A DNA stretch of 64,000 bases. Origin: Roseinatronobacter domitianus (GTDB lineage Bacteria; Pseudomonadota; Alphaproteobacteria; Rhodobacterales; Rhodobacteraceae). How positions within the stretch are numbered: the stretch's first letter is position 1; the number at the start of each line of letters is the position of its first letter. A model generated the notes under the pieces. It did not search any database, was not told where the DNA came from, and saw only the letters and a list, made by a program, of their open reading frames with translations. The stretch spans positions 1 to 64,000 of the forward strand of contig NZ_JALZWP010000015.1 of the NCBI RefSeq assembly GCF_023336755.1, read 5' to 3'. The position numbers and the translations under genes were made by a program. This document shows positions 45,901-53,695 of this stretch, in pieces.

Positions 45901-46383
45901 ACCGCCGCGAATGGCGTAATCGCCCGGCTCTGATACGGTAGGCGCTTGAGAGAAACCCATCCGCACAAGCCAGTCGCGCAAGGCGCTCTCATTCAGCCGG
46001 TGGCCGACCGTGGCCTGAAACGACGCGCCTTCCAAGACCTCTGGGGTGGGCACATATTGCATGGCCGCAGACAGCGTTGTCAGCACAACGAACTGCCCCG
46101 GAACCCCATGCGCCAAGGCCGCGAGCGTGGCCATGCGTGCTGCCGATATATCGGGATTGGGCGACACCCGGTCAAAGGGCAGGCAATCCCATGCCGGAAA
46201 GCGCAACACCGTGACATCCGGCGCGGCAAAGGCAAGCGCTTGCACCATGGCCTCGGCGCGCTTGTCATCGCGTGCAACATGGATCAGCGCGTCATCGCCG
46301 CGCGCCAGTTCGCGTTGCAACAAGGTTGCATCATAACCTTCGGGCGCGCCGCCCATGATGATCCGGGAAGTGGCATTCGTCAT
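42943..46383 (-). CDS. mfd: Transcription-repair coupling factor Mfd
   Basis: 1146 residues. It pushes stalled RNA polymerase off lesions and brings in UvrA. Domains in order: UvrB-like N-terminal region (GFSQAPTVSEPGDYAIRGGI), CarD-like RNA polymerase interaction domain (LSPGDLIVHVDHGVGRYKGL), RecG-type translocase with Walker A GDVGFGKTEVAMRAA, DEEQ box VIDEEQHFGV and TATPIPRTL, then QIRGRVGRSKTRAYCFL and the C-terminal TRCF domain. Full length. Single gene upstream of the curli operon on the same strand. Confidence 0.97.
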   Translation of the reverse strand: MTNATSRIIMGGAPEGYDATLLQRELARGDDALIHVARDDKRAEAMVQALAFAAPDVTVLRFPAWDCLPFDRVSPNPDISAARMATLAALAHGVPGQFVVLTTLSAAMQYVPTPEVLEGASFQATVGHRLNESALRDWLVRMGFSQAPTVSEPGDYAIRGGIFDIYPPGESGPVRLDLFGDVLDGARRFDPATQRSLEKLQRVEFAPVSEIILDQAAITRFRQNYRVEFGAVGNDDPLYEAVSAGRKHQGMEHWLPFFHTQMATLFDYLPKASLVLDDGLDGLCAARWDSIADQYDARREAMSAKGRMDTVYKPCPPELLYLDMPAWDAALAPRRVIRLQVAPAAPGPGVLDAGGRMGRSFAPERQSGANVFDALAAHITARRKTGRVIVASHSEGARERLRGLLEDHGAGAAQDIATARDMGAGKDGLFLTIWPLEAGFEAPDLTVISEQDVLGDRLVSRKSRRKRPENFLTEAQTLSPGDLIVHVDHGVGRYKGLETITAMGAPHECIALEYAGGDRLFLPVENIELLSRYGHEEGLLDKLGGGAWQAKKARLKQRIREIADKLIRIAAERQLRRAPEFTAPEGLWDEFLARFPYAETDDQLNAIADVVADFESGRPMDRLVVGDVGFGKTEVAMRAAFIAAMSGVQVAVIAPTTLLARQHFKTFADRFRGFPINVRPLSRFVSAKDATATRDGISKGTVDIVIGTHALLAKSVKFANLGLLVIDEEQHFGVSHKERLKELRSDIHVLTLTATPIPRTLQLSLTGVRDLSIIQTPPVDRLAIRTYVSEFDTLTLREALLREHYRGGQSFFVAPRISDLPEIEEFLRTHVPEVSFVTANGQMSAGDLDERMNAFYDGKYDVLLATSIVESGLDIPRANTMIVYRADMFGLAQLYQIRGRVGRSKTRAYCFLTTKPRLPLTPQAERRLKLLASLDSLGAGFNLASHDMDQRGAGNILGEEQSGHIKEVGYELYQQMLEETIAKIRSGEIASVDDLEGQWAPQINLGVPVLIPEPYVPDLDVRLGLYRRLSNLTSKVELEGFAAELIDRFGKLPREVNTLLAVMRIKAECKRAGIAKFDCGPKGATIQFHNDKFPNPAGLVEFMQDQKGLAHIRDNKIVVKRDWSTEKERVRGAFAIARDLAVKAGG

Positions 46384-46453
46384 TGGTCTGGAAGATGTCC
46401 TTGGTAGAAGGTCAGGGCGAGCGCAGCAGCCGGGGTCCGAAGTCGGAGCGCTG

Positions 46454-46981
46454 TCAAACCCCTAGAACCGAGGTGGTTATGACATGTAACATGCCCCAGA
46501 CCGCAGTCACGAAGATCGCAAGGACGCCGATAAGTTGCAACCAAAGCCTGTGGCGCAACAAGGCCCGCTGCAAAAGGGCGTCCCGCATGTTGTCATGCTC
46601 TATCCGAAAGGCAAGCCGCACGTTCAGGAACTGCGTCAGCGTCAGGGGCAGGAACAGCAAGAATAGCGCCTGAGCGAATTCCATCCCATGCCAGAAGGCC
46701 GTGATGAAGACAGCCGTCAGCAACATCGTCTGAAAGCCAAGCACCCAATGCCCGGCCCGCCGAACCACTGTCAGGCGACGCCGCACAAAAATACCGACCA
46801 GAATGTTCAGATCCTCGGCCGCTTGCCCGCCCTTGCGACGCGCCTTGACGATCAGATCATAGGGTGCCCCCATCACGTTCTGAGACACCGAGGACCACGC
46901 CAGCGCCAGCACGATCCAGAACCAGACCGATGAGAACGATCTCATGTCGATCAGTTCGAATATGTTTTCCAGAATGGGCAA
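46454..46981 (-). CDS. Small membrane protein, 'component of SufBCD complex' family
   Basis: About 175 residues with a conserved start ENIFELIDMRSFSSVWFWIVL and three to four hydrophobic segments (FWIVLALAWSSVSQNVMGA, GHWVLGFQTMLLTAVFITAF, ALFLLFLPLTLTQFLNV, LWLQLIGVLAIFVTAVWGML). Roseobacter homologues are often labelled 'component of SufBCD complex', but no suf gene is nearby and I know of no evidence for that role. The start is uncertain: TTG 46981 agrees with the family, while ATG 47080 or GTG 47107 would add an unconserved leader. It is divergent from gap. Confidence 0.65.
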   Translation of the reverse strand: MPILENIFELIDMRSFSSVWFWIVLALAWSSVSQNVMGAPYDLIVKARRKGGQAAEDLNILVGIFVRRRLTVVRRAGHWVLGFQTMLLTAVFITAFWHGMEFAQALFLLFLPLTLTQFLNVRLAFRIEHDNMRDALLQRALLRHRLWLQLIGVLAIFVTAVWGMLHVITTSVLGV

Positions 46982-47208
46982 GGCGCGATACTCTAACAGC
47001 TCTCTGCCATTCCGGTTAGCGGCTGTCCGGGTGTTTTGCAATGCCGCCTCTGGTTGCAGCTTTATTCTGGCGTCCAGCATGGTCTGGCCGAATGATTGCG
47101 CTATCACCCCAAGATTGCGCTAACGCCTGACAAACACACGGTTTTCGCCCTTTTTTCGCCTTTACCCCCTAGCTATACCAGCCGCAACCAGATTGCGGAG
47201 AGATGACC

Positions 47209-48213
47209 ATGACCATCACCATCGGGATTAACGGCTTCGGACGCATTGGGCGGTGCACCCTGGCGCATATCGCCGAAAGCGCGCGCAACGATGTCGAGGT
47301 CGTCAAGATCAATGCCACCGGCCCGATTGAAACAAATGCGCATCTGCTGAAATATGACAGCGTGCATGGCCGCTTCCCCGGCAACATCCGGGTTGAAGGC
47401 GACACGCTGGATCTGGGCCGTGGCCCGATCAAGGTGATGTCCACCTACGACCCGCAGGAACTGGACTGGGCCGGCGTCGATGTGGTGCTGGAATGCACCG
47501 GCCAATTCAACGACCGTGACCGCGCCGCCGTGCATCTGGGCCGTGGCGCCAGTCGCGTGCTGGTCTCGGCCCCCGCCAAGAACGCCGATGCGACCATCGT
47601 CTACGGCGTGAACCACCGCAGCTTGCTTAGCGAGCATTTGGTCGTGTCGAACGGGTCATGCACCACGAACTGCCTGGCCCCACTGGCGAAGGTTCTGAAT
47701 GACGCCATCGGCATTGAAGCAGGCATCATGACCACGGTTCACAGCTATACAGGCGACCAGCCAACCTTGGACCGCCGCCACAAGGACCTGTATCGCGCCC
47801 GTGCGGCTGCAATGGCCATGATCCCCACCTCGACCGGCGCGGCCAAAGCCTTGGGCGAAGTGCTGCCCGAACTGGCGGGTAAACTGGATGGCACAGCTTT
47901 GCGCGTGCCCACCCCGAATGTCAGCGCCGTGGACCTGACCTTTCAGGCAGGCCGCGATGTAACCGTGGCAGAGGTGAATGAAATCGTGCGCAAAGCGGCC
48001 GAAGGCTCGATGGGTGCTGTGCTGTCCTATGACCCGGAACCCAAAGTCTCGATCGACTTCAACCACACCCCGCATTCGTCCATCTTCGCACCGGACCAAA
48101 CCAAGGTCGTGGGCGGCCGCACCGTGCGCGTGCTGGCATGGTATGACAACGAATGGGGCTTTTCTTGCCGCATGGCCGATGTCGCCGCCGCGATGGGGCG
48201 CTTGATCCACTGA
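47209..48213 (+). CDS. gap: Type I glyceraldehyde-3-phosphate dehydrogenase
   Basis: 334 residues. It oxidises glyceraldehyde-3-phosphate to 1,3-bisphosphoglycerate. NAD-binding GINGFGRIGRC, catalytic cysteine in SNGSCTTNCLAP, catalytic histidine in VHSYTGDQ, and WYDNEWGFSCRM near the end. ATG 47209 is the better start, as GGAGAG is spaced for it; another ATG lies six bases upstream (47203). Single gene without other glycolytic or Calvin cycle genes; whether it serves glycolysis or gluconeogenesis is open. Confidence 0.94.
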   Translation: MTITIGINGFGRIGRCTLAHIAESARNDVEVVKINATGPIETNAHLLKYDSVHGRFPGNIRVEGDTLDLGRGPIKVMSTYDPQELDWAGVDVVLECTGQFNDRDRAAVHLGRGASRVLVSAPAKNADATIVYGVNHRSLLSEHLVVSNGSCTTNCLAPLAKVLNDAIGIEAGIMTTVHSYTGDQPTLDRRHKDLYRARAAAMAMIPTSTGAAKALGEVLPELAGKLDGTALRVPTPNVSAVDLTFQAGRDVTVAEVNEIVRKAAEGSMGAVLSYDPEPKVSIDFNHTPHSSIFAPDQTKVVGGRTVRVLAWYDNEWGFSCRMADVAAAMGRLIH

Positions 48214-48249
48214 TCTGATTGATTGCTTTCAGCGCGGAACAAGGACGTA

Positions 48250-48271
48250 GCCCGCCGCGCAATCGGCGGGC
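48250..48271. terminator. GC hairpin between gap and the ThDP enzyme gene
   Basis: Perfect 8-bp stem GCCCGCCG / CGGCGGGC with a six-base loop, 37 bases after the gap stop, in the 178-base gap between convergent genes. No T-run follows on either strand, so it may block exonuclease rather than end transcription. Confidence 0.4.
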
Positions 48272-48391
48272 AGTCCCGCGGCCTGCCAATTGGTTGCTGC
48301 AAGCGCTCAGATCAGATGCCCGCCGAACACGGCCACCATAAAGCGCCGTAGATCATCGAGCGGGTCGGCAGTCCCCGGCCCGCCGATTGCG

Positions 48392-50044
48392 CTACCCTGT
48401 CGCCAAAGCCCGCGCCCCCTCTATCGTCAGCCCCGGCGCCAGCGCATCCGGGTCCAGTACCAGCTCTATCACCGCAGGCACTCCCGCGTTCAAAGCACGG
48501 TCCAGCGCGGGCGCGAAATCCTCTGTCGCGATCACGGTTTCGCCATGCCCGCCATAGGCGCGCACCAGCGCCGCGTAATCGGGGTTGAATAGTTGGGTGC
48601 CACTGACCCGCCCGGGATAGGTCTTTTCCTGATGCATCCGAATTGTGCCGTATTGCCCGTTATTGCAGACCAAAACGACCACATTGGCCCCATATTGGCG
48701 CGCGGTGGACATCTCGTTCAGCGTCATCTGGAAATCCCCGTCCCCGGCCACGCAGACCACGGCGCGGTCGGGGTATTCCAGCTTCGCGGCAATTGCCGCC
48801 GGAAAGCCGTATCCCATCGACCCGGAGGTCGGCGCCAGATGGCCGGGGAACGCCCGCGCGCGGAAATAGCGGTGCAGGAAGGCCGCGAAGTTTCCGGCCC
48901 CGTTGGTGACAATGGCATTGTCGGGCAACAGATCCGACAGGCCACACAGCACCTGTTCCAGCTTAACCGCACCCGGTGTTTCACGCGGAGTGATCCAGTC
49001 AAGGTAATCAGCGCGGGCAGCCTTCGTCCAGTCCGACCAGTCTGGCAGCAATGGCGGGTCGCGCCGCGCAAGCCGCGCAAGCACATCCACCGCAGGCGCA
49101 GCCAAACCCAGATCGGGGCGGAACACGCGGCCCAATTCGTCGGGGTCGGGATGGACATGGATGATGGTTTTGCCGGGGCTGGCGGGGTCGACATGCGCGT
49201 AACTGCCCGTTGCAATATCGCCAAGGCGCGCGCCGATGACCAACAAACAATCTGCTTCCCGCAACCGCTGGCCCAGCTTGGGGTTCATCCCCACCGACAG
49301 ATCGCCCGCATAGTTGGGGTGGCGATTGTCGATCCGGTCCATCCGCCGAAACGTGGCGCAGACCGGCAGGCCGAAACTTTCGGCAAAACGTGCCAAGTCC
49401 TGCGCGGCGTCTGTGGACCAGACAGACCCACCTGCGATGACCAAGGGGCGTTCGGCCCGGCAAACCATGTCTAGAACAGCGTCGATTTGTTCGCCACAGA
49501 CCGAAGGCGGCATGGGCGCGACCGGGGCGATGTCGGGCACATCGGCGTGGGCTGACAACATGTTTTCCGGCAAGGCCAACACCACGGGTCCGGGGCGACC
49601 CGACTGCGCCACATGGAAGGCGCGGCTGATATATTCGGGCAGTCGGTCGGTCTGATCCACCTCTGCCGCCCATTTCGCCAGAGGGCCGAACACGGCGCGG
49701 TAATCAACTTCCTGAAATGCTTCGCGGTCGCGGTGCCGCGTGTCAATCTGGCCCACGAACAGGATAAGCGGCGTCGAATCCTGTTTTGCCACATGGATAC
49801 CGCTCGACCCGTTGGTGGCCCCCGGCCCGCGCGTGACAAAGGCGACACCGGGCCGCCCCGTTAACTTGGCGTGCGCTTCGGCCATCATCACAGCGCCGCC
49901 TTCGTGGCGGCAGACAATGTTCTCTATGCCGGACTCGTGCAGCCCGTCCAGCGCAGCCAGAAAACTCTCGCCCGGTACGGAAAACACGCGCCGCACGCCC
50001 TGCGCTTTCAACTGGTCTACCAGAATTTGCCCACCATGGCGCAT
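48392..50044 (-). CDS. Thiamine diphosphate-binding enzyme, acetolactate synthase large-subunit-like
   Basis: 550 residues with the three-domain ThDP fold: PYR domain with the catalytic glutamate ([16 protein letters not shown]), a central domain ([21 protein letters not shown]) and PP domain with the ThDP/Mg motif [17 protein letters not shown]...NN. It resembles acetolactate synthase, glyoxylate carboligase and related decarboxylases, but no ilvN regulatory subunit is adjacent, and the FAD-binding signature is not clear. So the substrate is unknown. ATG 50044 has GGGAG seven bases away; a further ATG is two codons upstream. Divergent from the FMN reductase gene. Confidence 0.85.
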   Translation of the reverse strand: MRHGGQILVDQLKAQGVRRVFSVPGESFLAALDGLHESGIENIVCRHEGGAVMMAEAHAKLTGRPGVAFVTRGPGATNGSSGIHVAKQDSTPLILFVGQIDTRHRDREAFQEVDYRAVFGPLAKWAAEVDQTDRLPEYISRAFHVAQSGRPGPVVLALPENMLSAHADVPDIAPVAPMPPSVCGEQIDAVLDMVCRAERPLVIAGGSVWSTDAAQDLARFAESFGLPVCATFRRMDRIDNRHPNYAGDLSVGMNPKLGQRLREADCLLVIGARLGDIATGSYAHVDPASPGKTIIHVHPDPDELGRVFRPDLGLAAPAVDVLARLARRDPPLLPDWSDWTKAARADYLDWITPRETPGAVKLEQVLCGLSDLLPDNAIVTNGAGNFAAFLHRYFRARAFPGHLAPTSGSMGYGFPAAIAAKLEYPDRAVVCVAGDGDFQMTLNEMSTARQYGANVVVLVCNNGQYGTIRMHQEKTYPGRVSGTQLFNPDYAALVRAYGGHGETVIATEDFAPALDRALNAGVPAVIELVLDPDALAPGLTIEGARALATG

Positions 50045-50156
50045 TGTCATCTCCCGTATGTTGCGTGGCAAACCTGCGTCAAACCCCGCGCGGGCGCAAG
50101 CCAGTTGCCTTTGGTGCATGCCCTGTTAGCTAAGGGGAAATGAGGAAAGGAAAACC

Positions 50157-50699
50157 ATGAGAGACTTGACCCTGCTGGGCCTGTGCGGTTCGCTTCGCAC
50201 CGAGAGCTTCAATCGCAAACTGATGCACGTCGCCGCCAAATCCTTCGGGCCAGCGCAATTTACCGAGGGCGATCTGAACCTGCCGCTGTTCAACGAGGAC
50301 GTGGAGGCGCAGGGCATGCCGCAGGCCGTGACGCGCCTGAAAGAGCAGGTCAAGGCCGCCGATGCCGTGGTCATCGCCTGCCCCGAATACAACAAGGCGC
50401 CGCCGGGTGTGCTGAAGAATGCGCTCGACTGGCTTAGTCGGGGCGGTCAGCCTTGGACCGACAAGCCGGTGGCGCTGGTGACGGCTGCTGCGGGTCGCGC
50501 GGGTGGTGAACGCACGCAATTCGCTCTGCGGCTGATGATGGTGACATTCCGCCCTTATCTGCTGCAAGGGCCAGAGGTTCTGGTCTCTGGCCCCAAAGAT
50601 CATTTTGACGAGCATGGCGCGCTTGTAACCGAAAGCTACCAAGGCTTGTTGACCGATCTGATGGCCGCATTGCGCAGCGCCGCAGAGGCCCGCAGTTAA
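50157..50699 (+). CDS. NADPH-dependent FMN reductase-family protein
   Basis: 180 residues of flavodoxin-like fold. Phosphate-loop segment LCGSLRTESFNRKLMHVA and the FMN-binding CPEYNKAPPGVLKNALDWLSR are typical of the FMN_red family (azoreductase/chromate reductase-like quinone reductases). AGGAAAACC precedes the ATG. Its end overlaps that of the convergent olsA by four bases. The specific acceptor is unknown. Confidence 0.88.
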   Translation: MRDLTLLGLCGSLRTESFNRKLMHVAAKSFGPAQFTEGDLNLPLFNEDVEAQGMPQAVTRLKEQVKAADAVVIACPEYNKAPPGVLKNALDWLSRGGQPWTDKPVALVTAAAGRAGGERTQFALRLMMVTFRPYLLQGPEVLVSGPKDHFDEHGALVTESYQGLLTDLMAALRSAAEARS

Positions 50700-51514
50700 C
50701 CCGCGTCGAACCCGCGTCGCACAGCCGCCTCTGCCGAGGCGGCGAGCGCCTTGCGGGTCTGCCCCTTTGCGCATGGAATCGGGGCATGGCACATTACTGA
50801 CACCCCCCCTTGCCGCGCTTGCCCAAGCACACGCAGGAAATGGCTTGCAAACTCCATCCCGCCCCACCAGCCATAGAAACGCGGGTCGGTCCCTTCGGGT
50901 GCCGTATAGCGCAAACTGACAGGTTGCACCGTCATGTCACGCGGCATGTCTGGGGCGAGGAATGCTTGAAACAATGTTGGTTTGAACGGCAAGACCAATG
51001 TGCTGTCCGTGCTTGTTCCTTCGGGGAAAAACACAAGTTTGTGCCCACGCCGGAATTCTGCGGCCAGAAGATGTGTCTGCGCCGTAGCATCGCGGCGGTC
51101 GCGCCGGATAAAGACGGTGCCCGCCATCCGGGCCAAAATTCCGATTGCGGGCCAGCCCGCAACCTCTGCCTTGGCCACGAACTGCACCGGCGCGGTGGCC
51201 CCCAGAACAAAGATATCCAGCCAAGAGGCATGATTGGCCACAAGTGCGCCTTGGCCATCCATGACCGCACCGCGAAAATTGGGTCGCAGCCCGATCACCC
51301 ATAGCAGAAAACGGCAATAAACCTGCACAACACGGGGCGAAACCCGCCGCGCCCCAGCATGGGTGATAATTTCCAGCCCACGCGCCAGAACAAGAGCAAA
51401 GAGAGCAAGCGCCAGCCCGAAGACCAGCAGACATAAGCGCCAAACGGCACGACGTCGCACCGTGGAGGAAAGTGCCACGTCAGGTGGCGCAACGGTCGAA
51501 TCCCATGTCGTCAT
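50696..51514 (-). CDS. olsA: Lyso-ornithine lipid O-acyltransferase (PlsC family)
   Basis: 272 residues. N-terminal membrane helix (CLLVFGLALALFALVLARGL), acyltransferase motif I NHASWLDIF (HX4D), motif III FFPEGTSTD and PVSLRYTAPEG. Alone it would be read as a 1-acylglycerol-3-phosphate acyltransferase; it starts with ATGA overlap on olsB, the arrangement of olsBA in Rhodobacter, where OlsA adds the second acyl chain of ornithine lipids. I infer that role from the coupling. Confidence 0.87.
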   Translation of the reverse strand: MTTWDSTVAPPDVALSSTVRRRAVWRLCLLVFGLALALFALVLARGLEIITHAGARRVSPRVVQVYCRFLLWVIGLRPNFRGAVMDGQGALVANHASWLDIFVLGATAPVQFVAKAEVAGWPAIGILARMAGTVFIRRDRRDATAQTHLLAAEFRRGHKLVFFPEGTSTDSTLVLPFKPTLFQAFLAPDMPRDMTVQPVSLRYTAPEGTDPRFYGWWGGMEFASHFLRVLGQARQGGVSVMCHAPIPCAKGQTRKALAASAEAAVRRGFDAG

Positions 51515-52299
51515 AGCGCCCGCCGAACCAAAGTCTGAGCTTGGTCGCTCAGACGCGCCGCATCAAGGATGATGCAAACATCGGTCGTGTTGAAAGCCCG
51601 GTCAACAAAAGCGCCTTCCCCAATAGTGGCCCCAAGCCGCAAATAGCTGCGGATCAATGGCGGAATGACGCGCTTTGCCGCGCGCACATCCACATCCCGC
51701 GGGGCAACAAGATAGTCCAATTTGCAAGGCTTTGCCCGGACCCGCAATTCCTGCGGGGCCAGATGATTGTGGTGCAGCCAACTGAGCGGCTGCGCCAAAC
51801 CCGACAAGTCTGCGCCGGGAAAACTGGCCGCCCCGAAGAGGATCTGGGCGTCGCGGTCCAGCGCGTAATTGGCAAGTGCCTGCCACATAAGCATCATCGC
51901 CAGACCGCCGCGATAGGCCGGGTCCACGCACGACCGCCCCAGTTCCAGCAAACGCTGCCCCGAGCGGCGCAGCGGCGTCAGGTCAAACTCAGCATCGCTA
52001 TAGAATTGCCCATCCGGCCCCAGGCGATCCCCCGGCAGCAGACGATAGACGCCGACCACCTGCCCGCCGCGACCATTGTCGATCAGTAGCAGATGGTCGA
52101 AATATGGGTCGAAGGTATCCTGCTCCAGCCCGGCATCATGGTCCACGCATGGACCATCACCGCCCAACTCGCTCACGAAAACCCGGTAGCGCAACGCTTG
52201 CGCGGCGCGCAAATCGGACGGGCTAACGGCAAGGCGCGTCGACAGGCCACCCGACCTTGGCTGAGCCGACCTTGGCTGAGAATGTGACGCTGGCGCCAT
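51511..52299 (-). CDS. olsB: Ornithine-acyl-ACP N-acyltransferase
   Basis: 262 residues, GNAT-related OlsB fold: AAQALRYRVFVSELGGDGP, YRLLPGDRLGPDGQFYSDAEFDL, LELGRSCVDPAYRGGLAMMLMWQAL and LFGAASFPGAD are the family motifs. OlsB transfers a 3-hydroxyacyl group from ACP to ornithine, the first step to phosphorus-free ornithine lipids. A perfect 15-bp tandem duplication near the start (52251-52280) repeats five codons (QPRSA) in the disordered N-terminus. Coupled to olsA by ATGA. Confidence 0.9.
   Translation of the reverse strand: MAPASHSQPRSAQPRSGGLSTRLAVSPSDLRAAQALRYRVFVSELGGDGPCVDHDAGLEQDTFDPYFDHLLLIDNGRGGQVVGVYRLLPGDRLGPDGQFYSDAEFDLTPLRRSGQRLLELGRSCVDPAYRGGLAMMLMWQALANYALDRDAQILFGAASFPGADLSGLAQPLSWLHHNHLAPQELRVRAKPCKLDYLVAPRDVDVRAAKRVIPPLIRSYLRLGATIGEGAFVDRAFNTTDVCIILDAARLSDQAQTLVRRAL
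52251..52280. repeat. 15-bp tandem duplication in olsB
   Basis: CCGACCTTGGCTGAG occurs twice in direct succession (52251-52265 and 52266-52280). It is in frame and lies before the conserved domain, so it should not disturb function. A recent slippage or duplication event is likely. Confidence 0.9.
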
Positions 52300-52411
52300 G
52301 ACACTGGCTTCCTGTTTTGACCAACTCGGCTGCGCTTACTGCAAAGCGCCCGACGGCTTCAAGCGAAACAGTTTGTTTCGCATCGCGCGCTTGAGAACAC
52401 GCATGGGTTGT

Positions 52412-52600
52412 TTATTGTTCATTATCAATATCCCACACGACGTCCAAGGGAACCGCTGCTGCATTAATGACCTGTTTTCCGGTCTCTGCAAAATTGACCG
52501 TGACCATATCACCCACCCGTGACTGCACTTGCCCAACGCCCCATGCGGGATGGGCAGGGCATCTTACAAACATGCCGGGCTCTAAAATATGATGCGACAT
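52412..52600 (-). CDS. DUF3553 domain protein
   Basis: 62 residues: MSHHILEPGMFVRCPAHPAW then GVGQVQSRVGDMVTVNFAETGKQ, a small Tudor/CarD-like beta barrel known as DUF3553, which occurs alone in alphaproteobacteria and at the C-terminus of some UvrD/PcrA helicases. A nucleic-acid or polymerase contact is plausible by analogy only. The ATG at 52600 fixes the start; it overlaps the 5' end of the divergent chpT frame. Confidence 0.85.
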   Translation of the reverse strand: MSHHILEPGMFVRCPAHPAWGVGQVQSRVGDMVTVNFAETGKQVINAAAVPLDVVWDIDNEQ

Positions 52601-53245
52601 GGCTATCCGTCTCCAAGCGGCAAAGATGCTGGGCTTTCGCCCGCCAAACCCGATTTGTCCGCGCTTATCGCAGCCCGAATCTGCCACGACCTTATCAGCC
52701 CGCTGGGGGCCATAGGCAATGGGGTGGAACTGCTGGAATTGTCCAAAACTGCGGCCGGGCCGGAACTTGCCCTGGTCCATGACAGCGTGCAACAGGCACA
52801 AGCGCGGATTAGACTGTTCCGAATTGCCTTTGGCTCGGTGAGCGCGGATCAGGCAATCGGGGCAGAAGAACTGCGCGGCATCTTGCGCGACTACAGTGCG
52901 CAACTTCGCTTCGATCTGGACTGGACCCCTCTCCAAAGCCAGCCCAAGCCCATGGTGAAACTGGGACTGCTGGCGCTGCTTTGCTTGGAAACCGTATTGC
53001 CCCACGGCGGGGTCGCGCAATGCAGCCTGTCACAGGACGGGCTGCATTTCATCGCCCGCACCGAGCGCCCCAAGCTATATGATGCGCTTTGGCAAGCGTT
53101 AGATGGGGGGGCGCCCTGGCCGGACGATCTGCGCGCGGCGCATGTGCAATTTCCGGCGCTGGCACAGGCGGTTACGGCAGAGGGCATGGCGCTTCGGGTC
53201 AGGACCGGGACGGACGGCGTCGATTTGCAAATAACCGCCGATTGA
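52589..53245 (+). CDS. chpT: Histidine phosphotransferase ChpT
   Basis: 218 residues. ChpT relays phosphate from the hybrid kinase CckA to CtrA and CpdR in alphaproteobacteria. The phospho-accepting histidine is H33 in ARICHDLISPLGAIGNGVELL; the C-terminal part is a degenerate ATPase-like domain (MVKLGLLALLCLETVLPHGG). The start is uncertain: ATG 52589 or 52592 overlaps the divergent DUF3553 start by about 10 bases; a TTG at 52655 close to the conserved region would avoid this. No other cell-cycle gene is in the window. Confidence 0.88.
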   Translation: MMRHGYPSPSGKDAGLSPAKPDLSALIAARICHDLISPLGAIGNGVELLELSKTAAGPELALVHDSVQQAQARIRLFRIAFGSVSADQAIGAEELRGILRDYSAQLRFDLDWTPLQSQPKPMVKLGLLALLCLETVLPHGGVAQCSLSQDGLHFIARTERPKLYDALWQALDGGAPWPDDLRAAHVQFPALAQAVTAEGMALRVRTGTDGVDLQITAD

Positions 53246-53348
53246 GCGTGCTTTGAACCCATACAAGCCTGTAAACGGATGACAGACGCACAAAAACTGA
53301 TAGGCTGGCGCGACCAGAAATTCGGGTAACTCCCGGAAAGGAGACCAG

Positions 53349-53621
53349 ATGACGAAATTCGCAAGCATGGCTATTCTTGCAGCCGGTATTGCCCTGGCAG
53401 GATGCCAGATGACCTCGAACGAACGCTCAGTGGCCGGCGGCCTGATGGGCGCCGCGGGCGGTTTGGCCGTGGCCAACCTGTTGGGTGCGAACACCAACTG
53501 GGCCATTATCGGGACCGTCGCGGGCGCGGCTGCCGGCACGCTTCTGGCGCGCAACACGCAGACCGGCACCTGTGCTTATGCGCGCGGCGACGGCACCTAT
53601 TACGAGGCGCCCTGCCCGTAA
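53349..53621 (+). CDS. Small glycine-zipper lipoprotein
   Basis: 90 residues with a type II signal peptide (SMAILAAGIALAGC, lipobox LAGC) and a glycine-zipper stretch (GGLMGAAGGLAVANLLGA, IIGTVAGAAAGTLLA), ending CAYARGDGTYYEAPCP with two cysteines. It resembles small outer-membrane lipoproteins of the OsmB/17-kDa antigen-like kind. Strong AGGAG ribosome binding site. Monocistronic, closed by the terminator at 53646. Confidence 0.82.
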   Translation: MTKFASMAILAAGIALAGCQMTSNERSVAGGLMGAAGGLAVANLLGANTNWAIIGTVAGAAAGTLLARNTQTGTCAYARGDGTYYEAPCP

Positions 53622-53645
53622 GGTTTTGCGGCCGATACCGAATGC

Positions 53646-53673
53646 AAAAGGCCCCGACAAAGCGGGGCCTTTT
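53646..53673. terminator. Bidirectional intrinsic terminator
   Basis: AAAAGGCCCC / GGGGCCTTTT, a perfect 10-bp stem with an 8-base loop and an A-run before and T-run after it, between the convergent lipoprotein gene and gltB. It can serve both strands. Confidence 0.88.
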
Positions 53674-53695
53674 GGGTTCATGCGTTTGGCAAAGG

